The notes under the pieces were generated by a model. It made no database searches and was not told the origin of the DNA. It saw only the letters and a list, made by a program, of their open reading frames with translations. A DNA stretch of 64,000 nucleotides. It comes from JAVBOW01 sp031550125 (GTDB lineage Bacteria; Bacteroidota; Bacteroidia; Bacteroidales; Rikenellaceae). The stretch is from the NCBI GenBank assembly GCA_031550125.1, contig JAVBOW010000010.1, positions 1-64,000 on the forward strand, written 5' to 3'. Positions 33,666 to 41,608 of this stretch are shown piece after piece (the stretch's first letter is position 1; each line of letters starts with the position of its first letter). The translations under genes and the position numbers were made by a program.

Positions 33666-33905
33666 TTAGAGTTTGCCCAAAATTTATTCACATAAAATCT
33701 TATGGCACTTTTTTGTGCCCTTCCCACCCGCCTCAGGCGCCGTGGGGCACCGCTACGCCTTCTTCGGCGGGTGGAAACCGACGCCAAACCGAGAGCCATC
33801 GAGTTTACTCGAATGGCCGAGGTGCGAAGGAGGAAGGCAAAGCCAAATTCATCAAAAAAATCGGCTCATAATCTTTTACATGAATAAAATTTAGACAAAC
33901 TCTTA
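33666..33905. repeat. 240-bp MITE with 32-base inverted ends
   Basis: Left end TTAGAGTTTGCCCAAAATTT (33666) and right end, in reverse complement, TAAGAGTTTGTCTAAATTTT (33905 downwards); both continue ATTCAyrTAAAA. The interior (about 175 bp) has no gene. The same end occurs at the transposase remnant 30496, so that IS family probably mobilised it. Its right end supplies, or coincides with, the TAA stop of the outer-membrane gene. Confidence 0.85.
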
Positions 33906-34562
33906 GAACCTGAAACCGAAATAGATACGGGTGGAGGGAAGTTTCACCTTCTCCTTGTCGCCGATCACCTCGCCGCCGAAGATCTCTTCTTCGTCGGTTT
34001 TGATCTCCTGGAATTTACCTGTGCCGCTACGGGTTTCTATACCGAAGGTAAAGGTCTTGAGCGAAGCGGAAATGCCGTAGTTCATAAGACCTGCGTAGCC
34101 GCCGTAAAGGGATTCCAGAGACTCATCCCCAAAACCGGAAAAAGTTGCGGCGTAACGGCCGTAAGCTTTTAAATGCACCCACTTCAGGGGCGATACGGTA
34201 ATGGACGGGCCTAACTGCATGCCTATCTCACCGAAGTGTACCGGCACCTCTTCATCTTCGATAACATACTTCCATTGAGCGTATTGCAAATCGAAATAAG
34301 TGTAATCCAGACCTATACGGATCAGACCGAGGATAGGTTTCTTGTGAAGGAAATAGGTCGTACCGGCTTCGAACGAAGCGCCCCAGTCGGCCTTGGCGTT
34401 CAGGTTGGACAGAACTTCGTTGTCGAAAGTCATCTCCTGAGAGGTGAGATAACCGAAGTTTACGTAACGTTTGGGAGGTCTTTTGTATTCCTGGGCGGAT
34501 ACGCTTGCAGACACGCTTACGAAAGCGACAAGCAGGATAAAGGTTAAGATTTTTTTCATCAT
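33903..34562 (-). CDS. Outer-membrane beta-barrel protein
   Basis: 219 residues from 34562 (MMKK; alternative 34559). Signal peptide ending near SASVSAQ, then alternating aromatic/polar strands (YVNFGYLTSQEMTF, IRIGLDYTYFDLQYAQW, HLKAYGRYAATFSGF) and a C-terminal strand ending RIYFGFRF with Phe last, typical of BamA-dependent barrels. Specific function unknown. The stop codon is inside the MITE end. A minus-strand -7-like box TATATTTA lies about 45 bases upstream. Confidence 0.8.
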   Translation of the reverse strand: MMKKILTFILLVAFVSVSASVSAQEYKRPPKRYVNFGYLTSQEMTFDNEVLSNLNAKADWGASFEAGTTYFLHKKPILGLIRIGLDYTYFDLQYAQWKYVIEDEEVPVHFGEIGMQLGPSITVSPLKWVHLKAYGRYAATFSGFGDESLESLYGGYAGLMNYGISASLKTFTFGIETRSGTGKFQEIKTDEEEIFGGEVIGDKEKVKLPSTRIYFGFRF

Positions 34563-34683
34563 AATATGGTTTAGTGGTTTACATGTTATTTCACGCCGTA
34601 AATATATCATATTTCTGACAATTTTCCCACATATTCGCTTGTATAAACGGCATTTTGTGGTATATTATTACTTTTCAGGCCTG

Positions 34684-36231
34684 TCACTGGGGGATTTTCA
34701 GCTTTTGCCCCTCACGCAATATGCTCTTTTCCGTAAGTCCGTTGGCTTGGCACAAGGCGGCTATGGAGGTGTTTTTGCTCCGGGCTATTTTGCCGAGAGT
34801 GTCGCCTTTGCGTATCGTATACGAGGAATAAGCCGGCGATTGTGGTTTGGCGGAAGAGCCTGCGGACGCCTGTTTCCCCGAAGGTATATCCAGGCGTTGC
34901 CCTGCCGACAGCCTGTCCGGATTGTCTATTCCGTTTACCGTGCAAATATCCTCTACGCTCACGCCGTACTTTTGGGAGATGGACGAAAGGCTTTCGCCGC
35001 GTCCCACAGTGTGGACCACCTTCTTTGACTGCCGTGCGGCGGTTTCGGCGGCTGCCGTCGCCGTCGAAGGTTCGGCGGCCTGGTCGCGCGGTTTCTCGCG
35101 GGCTGATTCCTCCCTCTGCCCTGCCGATACTGCCGGCCGGCCGCTGCCCGGAATGGCTATGCGCTGGCCCACGCTCAGTTTGCGGGGATCTTTTATCTTA
35201 TTGAGGGAACATATCTCATCAACGCCCACACCGTAGCTGCGGGCAATTATGGAGAGGGTCTCGCCCCGGGCGACGGTATGGTAGTTCGTCGCTTTTACGC
35301 CGGCATCAGCCGCAGGCGCGGCCTCCCCGGCCGCGGGCGTCGAGGCGATGCCTATATTACCAGCTGCGGCATAGGCGCGCGCGGGTTCCTGGTTCTTTTG
35401 CGATTTTGCCGCCGCCGTATTGTCGGATTTGAAAAGGTTGCCCGCAGAACTTCCGTTGTGTACGACAAGCCCACTGCCTCTGTTATATATATATAAGGTA
35501 TCTCCTTTTATTGTGCGTCCCTGGCAGTCGAGCAGCAGGCCGGGATTGAAATGCTCGCCGGCCACCCTGACTTCAAAATGCAGGTGGTCGCCCGAGGCGT
35601 TGCCTGAATGTCCGGCCAGGGCTATGGGCTGGCCCGGCATCACCCTGTCGTTCACTTTGACCAGGTTGCGTACGTTATGGGCGTACACCGTCTCCATTCC
35701 GCACGGGTGACGCACCACCACCAGATTGCCGTAATCACTGTAGGGCTTGCTCATGCGTACCACGCCGGCCAGCGCGGCGCGTATGGTGTCGCCCTGGTTA
35801 GCCTTAATATCCACCCCGGTATGCATACGCCCGCTGCGCATGCCGTAAGGCGAGAGCAAGTGTCCCTGGCACGGGTAGCAGAATTCCGCAGACAGGTCGG
35901 GAAGGGATATCACGAGCATCTCTCCCGCGCGCGGGCCGGAGTGGGAGTAACGCACGTGCTGGGTTTCAATATCCGAGAAATACATATCGAAATTACCCAT
36001 CCCGGCAACGGTAGCCGGCGAAATATCAGTATTTTTCACTGCGACCGGAGGTTGTGGTGCGGTATTTGTATTCTGTGGAGCCAAAATTCTGACTCCGTAG
36101 TTGTATGAGGCGTTCAAGGCGGAATTGCCTGCGGAAACAGGAGTCGGATTCAAGGCCTTGCGCCGTGTGGCGCAACCCGAAAAAAACATAATAAACACTA
36201 AAACAACCGGTAAGTAGCGCTCTTTTTGCAT
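34684..36231 (-). CDS. Lipoprotein with M23 endopeptidase and three LysM domains
   Basis: 515 residues. Lipobox Cys20 (MFFSGC). M23 (LytM) domain about 115-235 with His137 and Asp141 in HTGVD and His216/His218 in DHLHFE, so all zinc ligands are present. Three LysM repeats follow at about 315-360 (TVARGETLSIIARSYGV), 405-450 (TVGRGESLSSISQKYGV) and 470-515 (TIRKGDTLGKIARSKNT), joined by Ala/Pro-rich linkers. Likely an outer-membrane anchored peptidoglycan endopeptidase for wall remodelling. Divergent from the OmpA-like gene. Confidence 0.92.
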   Translation of the reverse strand: MQKERYLPVVLVFIMFFSGCATRRKALNPTPVSAGNSALNASYNYGVRILAPQNTNTAPQPPVAVKNTDISPATVAGMGNFDMYFSDIETQHVRYSHSGPRAGEMLVISLPDLSAEFCYPCQGHLLSPYGMRSGRMHTGVDIKANQGDTIRAALAGVVRMSKPYSDYGNLVVVRHPCGMETVYAHNVRNLVKVNDRVMPGQPIALAGHSGNASGDHLHFEVRVAGEHFNPGLLLDCQGRTIKGDTLYIYNRGSGLVVHNGSSAGNLFKSDNTAAAKSQKNQEPARAYAAAGNIGIASTPAAGEAAPAADAGVKATNYHTVARGETLSIIARSYGVGVDEICSLNKIKDPRKLSVGQRIAIPGSGRPAVSAGQREESAREKPRDQAAEPSTATAAAETAARQSKKVVHTVGRGESLSSISQKYGVSVEDICTVNGIDNPDRLSAGQRLDIPSGKQASAGSSAKPQSPAYSSYTIRKGDTLGKIARSKNTSIAALCQANGLTEKSILREGQKLKIPQ

Positions 36232-36301
36232 AATTTCACTTTAACGAACGTAAAATTAATGATTTTTTTTAAAAAAACTTTAGCAAATTAGATTTAAATA
36301 G

Positions 36302-36309
36302 TATCTTTG
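36302..36309 (+). promoter_or_regulatory. -7 box (TATCTTTG) for the OmpA-like gene
   Basis: TAnnTTTG match following a very AT-rich stretch (A/T runs at 36258-36300), as expected for a strong promoter. The ATG at 36355 lies 46 bases on; an in-frame upstream ATG at 36307 overlaps this box and is not used. Confidence 0.8.
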
Positions 36310-36354
36310 TCACTGAAATGCATCAAATGTAAAAACTGTAAAAACAATATTGAT

Positions 36355-37533
36355 ATGAAAAAAATCTCTCTTGTAATCGCATCCGTTGCTCTTTGCTCTG
36401 GTGTCTTCGCCCAGAAAAGCAACGTTGTAATGGCTAATGAGAAATTCACCGAAACCATCGACAGCACCGTTGTTGTCGGCGAAGGTAGCGGTTTGCTCAT
36501 CAACAAATTCTGGGATGGTTGGTTTATTTCGGCCAATGCCGGCGGCCAGGTATATTTTGGCGACAACGACGGACATAAGTCGCTATTCAACCGCATCACT
36601 CCCAACTTCGACCTTGCCGCAGGCAAATGGTTCACTCCCATCCTCGGTCTCCGGGGCCAACTGGGTTATTCGCCCAATATGATAGGCTACACCCTCGACG
36701 GCGCCAATAAATATGCCACCGGCACTCCCGACGGCGACGGTTACTTCGAGCAAAAGTGGAGCCACATATACTTCAATGCCAACGTTATGTTAAACCTGAG
36801 CAACGTCATAGGCGGTTACAGGACCGACAGGTTCTATAACATCATTCCCTATGCAGGCGCAGGCGCAGCTTTCGTTACCGCTCCGGACACTAAAGAAAAA
36901 GATAAACAAATCATCCCGAATATCGGTATCATCAACAACTTTCGCCTCTCGAATACTTTCGATATCAACGTCGAGTTGAAAGGCATCTACACCGGAGGTA
37001 ACTATGACAATGAGAAGAGCGGCGGTATCGGCGACGGCATTGTAGCTACGACCATCGGTCTGACCTGGAAGATCGGCGGAGCCAAACGCCACGACTTCAA
37101 GTCTGTCAGCAACACCAAAACCTACATCACCCGCAACTACAAACCCGAAGTACAGATCGTAAAAGAGGTTGTAGTAGAGGAGAAGATAGTGAAAGTTGCC
37201 GATGGCGTGAAAGCCGCCCCGATGACGATGTTCTTCGATTTCGGTCAGGCCAAAGTCACTCCGCGCGCTAAGGTCACTCTCGAGTATGCAGCTGAAATGA
37301 TAAAAGGTTCTGAAGGCAAGTTCCGCGTGACCGGTATGGCAGACAGCAAGACAGGCAGCGCCAAAGTCAACCAAAAACTCAGCGAGCAACGTGCTCAGGC
37401 CGTCCGCGACGTGCTGGTTAACCAATACGGAGTTCCTGCAGACAAACTCATTGTCGAAGGTATCGGCGGCGTAGACTACAAGAGTCCGTTCTATGTGAAC
37501 CGCGCCGTAGTTATAGCTCCCGAAAAGAAATAG
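36355..37533 (+). CDS. OmpA-family outer-membrane protein
   Basis: 392 residues. Signal peptide MKKISLVIASVALCSGVFA, N-terminal beta-barrel (about 25-265), linker YKPEVQIVKEVVVEEKIVKV, and a C-terminal OmpA peptidoglycan-binding domain (about 285-392: FDFGQAKVTPRAKVTLEYAA, then KVNQKLSEQRAQAVRDVLV). It tethers the outer membrane to peptidoglycan. Codons are strongly biased to ATC for Ile and GAC/AAC/TTC, unlike most neighbours, suggesting very high expression, as for the abundant OmpA-like proteins of Bacteroidetes. Confidence 0.93.
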   Translation: MKKISLVIASVALCSGVFAQKSNVVMANEKFTETIDSTVVVGEGSGLLINKFWDGWFISANAGGQVYFGDNDGHKSLFNRITPNFDLAAGKWFTPILGLRGQLGYSPNMIGYTLDGANKYATGTPDGDGYFEQKWSHIYFNANVMLNLSNVIGGYRTDRFYNIIPYAGAGAAFVTAPDTKEKDKQIIPNIGIINNFRLSNTFDINVELKGIYTGGNYDNEKSGGIGDGIVATTIGLTWKIGGAKRHDFKSVSNTKTYITRNYKPEVQIVKEVVVEEKIVKVADGVKAAPMTMFFDFGQAKVTPRAKVTLEYAAEMIKGSEGKFRVTGMADSKTGSAKVNQKLSEQRAQAVRDVLVNQYGVPADKLIVEGIGGVDYKSPFYVNRAVVIAPEKK

Positions 37534-37548
37534 TAATCAATCCTACAG

Positions 37549-37587
37549 TAAAACTTACGCCGGCCTCCAGTCGGCGTAAGTTTTTTT
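37549..37587 (+). terminator. Terminator of the OmpA-like gene
   Basis: AAACTTACGCCG and CGGCGTAAGTTT pair around a 9-base loop, followed by a T run. Confidence 0.93.
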
Positions 37588-37611
37588 GTAATATAGTAAA
37601 GGGCTGGCTGG

Positions 37612-37805
37612 GGATAAGTCAAAAACAGGTTGGCGTTCAGATACGCGTCGAAAGAAAGCGCCGCTGTACGTATCGTGCGTCAGGTTTCGCTTATCGTTTG
37701 AGTTTCAAACCGGAGCGGACTAAAGTCCGTGAGGATTTGAAATAAGAAGGATAAGTGAAAGATGATGCGCGATATGCGCAGCCAACATATAATTGAGACT
37801 GGTCC
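37612..37805 (+). repeat. Dispersed palindromic repeat, copy C1 (full length)
   Basis: Left end GGATAAGTCAAAAACAGGTT, then GGCGTTCAGATACGCG; right end GCCAACATATAATTGAGACT ending GGTCC. A nested palindrome fills the centre: arms 37685-37709 and 37736-37760 (CTTATC against GATAAG, TTTCAAA against TTTGAAA) enclose a perfect hairpin CGGACTAAAGTCCG. It is the best-preserved long copy and closely matches copy A. Confidence 0.9.
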
Positions 37806-37965
37806 CAAAAAGCGCCACGCCTTACCATGACGCACGCTATGCATAGCGTGCGTCAGGTTTTACTCTTCGTTTGAACTCCAATCCGGAGCGGAGTAAAGCC
37901 CGAGAGAATTTGAAATGAAAAGGATAAGTGAAAATATGCGGACAGCACATAATTGAGACTGGTCC
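37801..37965 (+). repeat. Dispersed palindromic repeat, copy C2 (tandem)
   Basis: It shares the GGTCC at 37801-37805 with C1, then repeats the series CGTTTGAA, CGGAGCGGA, TTTGAAATGA, AAGGATAAGTGAAA and ends again AATTGAGACTGGTCC. A perfect 26-base palindrome occupies 37829-37854 (half-site GACGCACGCTATG). No gene lies in 37588-38263. Confidence 0.87.
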
Positions 37966-38108
37966 GGTTTATCATCGAAGGTCAAGTCGCTTCGGCCTTG
38001 CTGTAAAGGTTTGAACCAAAGCGGATAATAGCAAAAGATAGCACGCTTCGCGTGCGCAGAGTCAAACGACGGTCCGTTCTGCTCTGCTAAAAAGAGGCTT
38101 GATTGCTA

Positions 38109-38143
38109 AAAAAGAGAAAAACCGGCGGTATTTTTCGCCGGTT
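38109..38143 (-). terminator. Terminator of the purN-pepE-yraN operon
   Basis: AACCGGCG and CGCCGGTT pair; on the minus strand a T-rich tract (TTTTTCTCTTTTTT) follows. It lies about 120 bases past the yraN stop. Confidence 0.75.
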
Positions 38144-38223
38144 ATATGCGATGCGATCCTATCCGGGATTGAGACCGGCACCCTTTTGTCCCGGTTATAT
38201 GCCGCCGCACGGAATTGAGACCA
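38139..38223 (+). repeat. Two short direct repeats ending in ATTGAGACC
   Basis: CCGGTTATATGC...GGGATTGAGACC (38138-38175) and CCGGTTATATGC...GGAATTGAGACC (38191-38222). The ATTGAGAC ends match the right end of the dispersed repeat family, so these look like decayed end fragments next to copies C1/C2. Confidence 0.6.
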
Positions 38224-38263
38224 AACCCCTGTATCCTTCCGGCCTTCACGGCACTCTCGATAG

Positions 38264-38632
38264 TTACCACGACGGCTGCATGGCACATGGGATATATCTT
38301 ATCTCCTCCGGCCCGCGGATCGAATATTCCACTGCGACAAGGTCGAACTGCACCTCGGTATCTACGCGCCAGGCTTCGATGTAGGCGTTGGCGGCTTTCG
38401 ACATGGCGGCTAATTTTGCCGGGGTCAGGGCCTCTTCCGGAGTGGTCAAAGCCCCGGCTTTACGTGTTTTAACCTCGACGAAGTGGATTACTCCGTGTTT
38501 TTGCGCAACGATATCAATTTCGTATCGCCCTTGTCTCCAATTACGATTAAGTATCTGAAAACCATTGGATTCAAGCCATCGAGCGGCGACCTCTTCTCCG
38601 GCCGCTCCTGCTTTGTGCGCCTGGGTCGTCAC
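38264..38632 (-). CDS. yraN: UPF0102 / YraN-family protein
   Basis: 122 residues from a GTG start at 38632, which overlaps the pepE stop as GTGA. The frame continues upstream to 38752 but only through pepE, and 122 residues is the normal YraN length. Conserved core: GAAGEEVAARWLESNGFQIL, NWRQGRYEIDIVAQ and VHFVEVKTR, i.e. the Glu/Asp/Glu-x-Lys of a restriction-endonuclease-like fold. Biological role not established. Last gene of the purN-pepE-yraN operon. Confidence 0.9.
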   Translation of the reverse strand: MTTQAHKAGAAGEEVAARWLESNGFQILNRNWRQGRYEIDIVAQKHGVIHFVEVKTRKAGALTTPEEALTPAKLAAMSKAANAYIEAWRVDTEVQFDLVAVEYSIRGPEEIRYIPCAMQPSW

Positions 38633-39333
38633 AACAGGAACGAGAGGCTCTCGCCCGGCTCTATCTCGCGGGGCCTGTCGCCGTGGTGGAATACCCGCAT
38701 CGAACGGGGACCTATCAGCTCCATGTCGCTGCCATCCATACGCAAAATACAACCCTCGCGCAGGCCGGCGACATAAACGTTTCTATTGGCCTCTATATAC
38801 TCCTCTATCCGTTGCTCGCGCGTTTCGCCGGCGTGGCCAGCGGGATGCGCGTCGAGATAATGGGGGTTGATCTGGAATTTTATCAACCCCAGCGCCCGGA
38901 AATTATCCGGTTCCACTATCGGCATGTCGTTGGTAGTACAAATGGTAGGACAGGCCATGTTGCTGCCGGCGCTCCATCCCACATATGGCGCGTGACCGTG
39001 GACGACGCGCTCGCGTATTGGATCCAGCAGCTTTTGCTCCTGCATTTTTTTCAGCAGGGCAAAGGTATTGCCGCCGCCGACGATTATGGCGTGAGCCTTC
39101 TCCACTTCGCGCTCGGGGTGCGACGATTGGTGTACGGAACGCACCTCTACACTAAGTTCGGCGAAACGGTCCTGCACCTTTTTCAGGTAATCGTCATAGG
39201 AGAAACTGACGGCCGCGTAGGGGACGAAGAGGACTTCGCCTATGTCGCCCAGGAAATGGCCGATAGCCTGTATCGGATACCTCAGATACTCTTCTCCGGC
39301 GTTGGTGGAGTTGCTGATGAGCAATAATCTCAT
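38629..39333 (-). CDS. pepE: Dipeptidase E (peptidase S51)
   Basis: 234 residues. Class-I glutamine-amidotransferase-like fold with the nucleophile Ser in VGWSAGSNM (about residue 121), preceded by IIVGGGNTFALL and followed by INPHYLDAH with the His region. Dipeptidase E cleaves Asp-X dipeptides in the cytoplasm. ATGA overlap with purN upstream and GTGA overlap with yraN downstream. Confidence 0.92.
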   Translation of the reverse strand: MRLLLISNSTNAGEEYLRYPIQAIGHFLGDIGEVLFVPYAAVSFSYDDYLKKVQDRFAELSVEVRSVHQSSHPEREVEKAHAIIVGGGNTFALLKKMQEQKLLDPIRERVVHGHAPYVGWSAGSNMACPTICTTNDMPIVEPDNFRALGLIKFQINPHYLDAHPAGHAGETREQRIEEYIEANRNVYVAGLREGCILRMDGSDMELIGPRSMRVFHHGDRPREIEPGESLSFLL

Positions 39334-39899
39334 AATTTTTTTATTTCGTTTTCAATAATTTCCGGGAAATAACGGTGTTCCAGCAGGTGTATTTTCTGAG
39401 CCAGAGTCTCCGGTGTGTCGTCCGTGGCCACGGACACTTTGTATTGCGCCAATATATCGCCGCTGTCGTAGACCTCGTTGACAAGGTGGATCGTAATGCC
39501 CGATTCCTTCTCCGCCGCGGCTATCACGGCCCGGTGTACATTGTCGCCGTACATTCCTTTGCCTCCGTATTTGGGCAGCAGGGCGGGGTGTATGTTGACT
39601 ATACGCCCCCTGTAACGCTCCACGAGCTGCGCAGGGACAAGCCACAAAAAGCCGGCCAACACCACGTAATCTATCTGCCGCTCATTTAATATATCCAGGA
39701 CGCTACCTGTCGCATAGAACTCATCCCGGCCGAAGACCTCTGCGGGTATTCCGGCCCGCCGCGCCCTTTCCAGGGCGAAAGCCTGCGGGTTATTCGACAA
39801 CAGCAGCGTCACGCGCGCCACTTTGGATGCGGCGAAATGTTCGATGATCTTTTCTGCGTTGCTTCCCGACCCCGAGGCGAATACGGCTATTTTTTTCAT
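39330..39899 (-). CDS. purN: Phosphoribosylglycinamide formyltransferase
   Basis: 189 residues, MKKIAVFASGSGSNAEKIIE at the start. Catalytic residues are visible: Asn and His in IVNIHPALLPKYGG and Asp in YDSGDILAQ. It transfers a formyl group from 10-formyl-THF to GAR in purine synthesis. First gene of the operon, divergent from acpP. Confidence 0.95.
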   Translation of the reverse strand: MKKIAVFASGSGSNAEKIIEHFAASKVARVTLLLSNNPQAFALERARRAGIPAEVFGRDEFYATGSVLDILNERQIDYVVLAGFLWLVPAQLVERYRGRIVNIHPALLPKYGGKGMYGDNVHRAVIAAAEKESGITIHLVNEVYDSGDILAQYKVSVATDDTPETLAQKIHLLEHRYFPEIIENEIKKL

Positions 39900-39945
39900 A
39901 ATCAGTTTTCTTTCCCGTCGCAGGGTAATTTTGTTCGGGAATTGT

Positions 39946-39953
39946 CAAAAGTA
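39946..39953 (-). promoter_or_regulatory. -7 box (TACTTTTG, minus strand) for purN
   Basis: TAnnTTTG on the minus strand, 47 bases before the purN start. Confidence 0.6.
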
Positions 39954-39966
39954 ATGAAAAAAATGT

Positions 39967-39974
39967 TACTTTTG
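39967..39974 (+). promoter_or_regulatory. -7 box (TACTTTTG) for acpP
   Basis: TAnnTTTG with TTG about 22 bases upstream (39942). It is identical in sequence to the purN box and divergent from it by 13 bases, so the two polymerases would compete. Confidence 0.7.
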
Positions 39975-40038
39975 CACCAAATTGTCTCCGAAAGATAATA
40001 ACAAACCATATTTAAGTTAAACCCAAAAAATTAAAATC

Positions 40039-40272
40039 ATGTCTGAAGTAGCATCGAAAGTAACCGAGATTATCGTTGATAAACTGGGTGTTGACGCAGC
40101 CGAAGTTGTTCCCGCAGCGAGCTTTACCAACGATCTGGGCGCAGATTCGCTCGACACCGTCGAGCTTATCATGGAGTTTGAGAAAGAGTTCGAGATCTCG
40201 ATTCCCGACGAAGACGCCGAGAAGATCACCACCGTAGGCGACGCCATCACCTACATCGAGGCAAAAAAATAG
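40039..40272 (+). CDS. acpP: Acyl carrier protein
   Basis: 77 residues, acidic and helical. The phosphopantetheine Ser is in GADSLDTVEL (about residue 38). It carries growing fatty-acyl chains. Followed by fabF and rnc, the usual Bacteroidetes order. Codons are biased towards ATC, consistent with high expression. Confidence 0.97.
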   Translation: MSEVASKVTEIIVDKLGVDAAEVVPAASFTNDLGADSLDTVELIMEFEKEFEISIPDEDAEKITTVGDAITYIEAKK

Positions 40273-40318
40273 TAAAATCGTACATCACCGCAAATTTGTC
40301 AAATTCAAAAGAGCTTTT

Positions 40319-41566
40319 ATGAGCGCAAGAAGAGTAGTCGTAACAGGCCTTGGAACTATTAACCCACTGGGCAACAGCATACAAGAATATTTCGACAACC
40401 TCGAAAACGGCGTGAGCGGATGCGCAGAGATCACTCGTTTCGACGCCACGAATTTCAAAACCAAATTTGCGTGTGAGGTAAAAAATTACAACCCGGCTGA
40501 CTTTTTCGACCGTAAAGAGGTACGCAAATACGATCTTTATTCGCAATACGCCATAGTGGCCGCAACGCAGGCCATGGAAGATTCGGGCATAGACACGGAG
40601 AAGATCGACCTCGAAAAGGCCGGAGTCATCTGGGCATCGGGTATAGGTGGTCTGGAGACATTCTACCAGGAAGTCAAAGGGTTTGTAGAGGGCGGATTCA
40701 TCCCCCGCTACAGCCCTTTCTTCATACCTAAGATGATAGCCGACCTTGCCGCCGGCCACATCTCCATGAAATACGGGTTCATGGGTCCCAACTACTGCAC
40801 CGTTTCGGCGTGCGCCTCTTCCAACCACGCTATGATCGACGCGCTTATGCATATACGCCTTGGCAACGCCGACGTTATGATCGTAGGCGGCTCCGAGGCC
40901 GCCGTTAACGAACCCGGCGTGGGCGGTTTCAACGCCATGCAGGCCCTTTCCACCCGTAACGACGACCCGAAGACGGCTTCGCGTCCCTTCGACAAGGATC
41001 GCGACGGTTTCGTGATAGGCGAAGGCGCCGGAGCGCTCATCCTCGAAGAGTATGAGCACGCCAAAGCGCGCGGAGCCAAAATTTACTGCGAGGTAGCCGG
41101 CGGCGGCATGAGCGCCGACGCTTACCACCTGACGGCCCCCCACCCCGAGGGCAAGGGCAACCGCCTGTCGATGAACCACGCCCTGCGCGACGCGGGTATA
41201 CGTGCCGAAGACATCGACTACGTCAACACCCACGGCACGTCCACCCCTGCGGGAGACCCTGCCGAGCTGAACGGCATAAAAGCCACGTTCGGCGAACACG
41301 CCTACAAAATGAACATCAGCGCCACCAAATCGATGACGGGCCACCTGCTCGGCGCCGCCGGAGCCATAGAAGCCCTGGCTTGCGTCATGGCCATCACACG
41401 CGGCGTGATACCTCCCACGATCAACCTCGAGAATCTCGACCCCGAGATCGACCCGAAGCTCAACCTGACGCCCAATAAGGCCCAGAAAAGGGATGTGAAA
41501 TACGCCCTGAGCAACACTTTCGGTTTCGGCGGCCACAACTCGACGGTTATCCTCAAAAAGATTTAA
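40319..41566 (+). CDS. fabF: Beta-ketoacyl-ACP synthase II
   Basis: 415 residues. Catalytic triad visible: Cys in VSACASSNHAM (about 164), His in NTHGTSTPAGDP (about 304) and His in GHLLGAAGAIEAL (about 340). It elongates acyl-ACP by condensation with malonyl-ACP. 46 bases after acpP and probably cotranscribed. Confidence 0.97.
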   Translation: MSARRVVVTGLGTINPLGNSIQEYFDNLENGVSGCAEITRFDATNFKTKFACEVKNYNPADFFDRKEVRKYDLYSQYAIVAATQAMEDSGIDTEKIDLEKAGVIWASGIGGLETFYQEVKGFVEGGFIPRYSPFFIPKMIADLAAGHISMKYGFMGPNYCTVSACASSNHAMIDALMHIRLGNADVMIVGGSEAAVNEPGVGGFNAMQALSTRNDDPKTASRPFDKDRDGFVIGEGAGALILEEYEHAKARGAKIYCEVAGGGMSADAYHLTAPHPEGKGNRLSMNHALRDAGIRAEDIDYVNTHGTSTPAGDPAELNGIKATFGEHAYKMNISATKSMTGHLLGAAGAIEALACVMAITRGVIPPTINLENLDPEIDPKLNLTPNKAQKRDVKYALSNTFGFGGHNSTVILKKI

Positions 41567-41608
41567 CGCAATCCCCCGGGGGTTGCGTATCAGCATCCTG
41601 CGTCGGCC

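Noticed and set aside
33673..33894. 73-residue ORF inside the MITE
   Set aside because: Starts in the terminal repeat, ends in the other one, and has no motif; typical of read-through of a MITE.
37612..38223. CRISPR array at the tandem repeats
   Set aside because: Units are long, internally palindromic and unequal, with no regular short repeat-spacer pattern and no cas genes.
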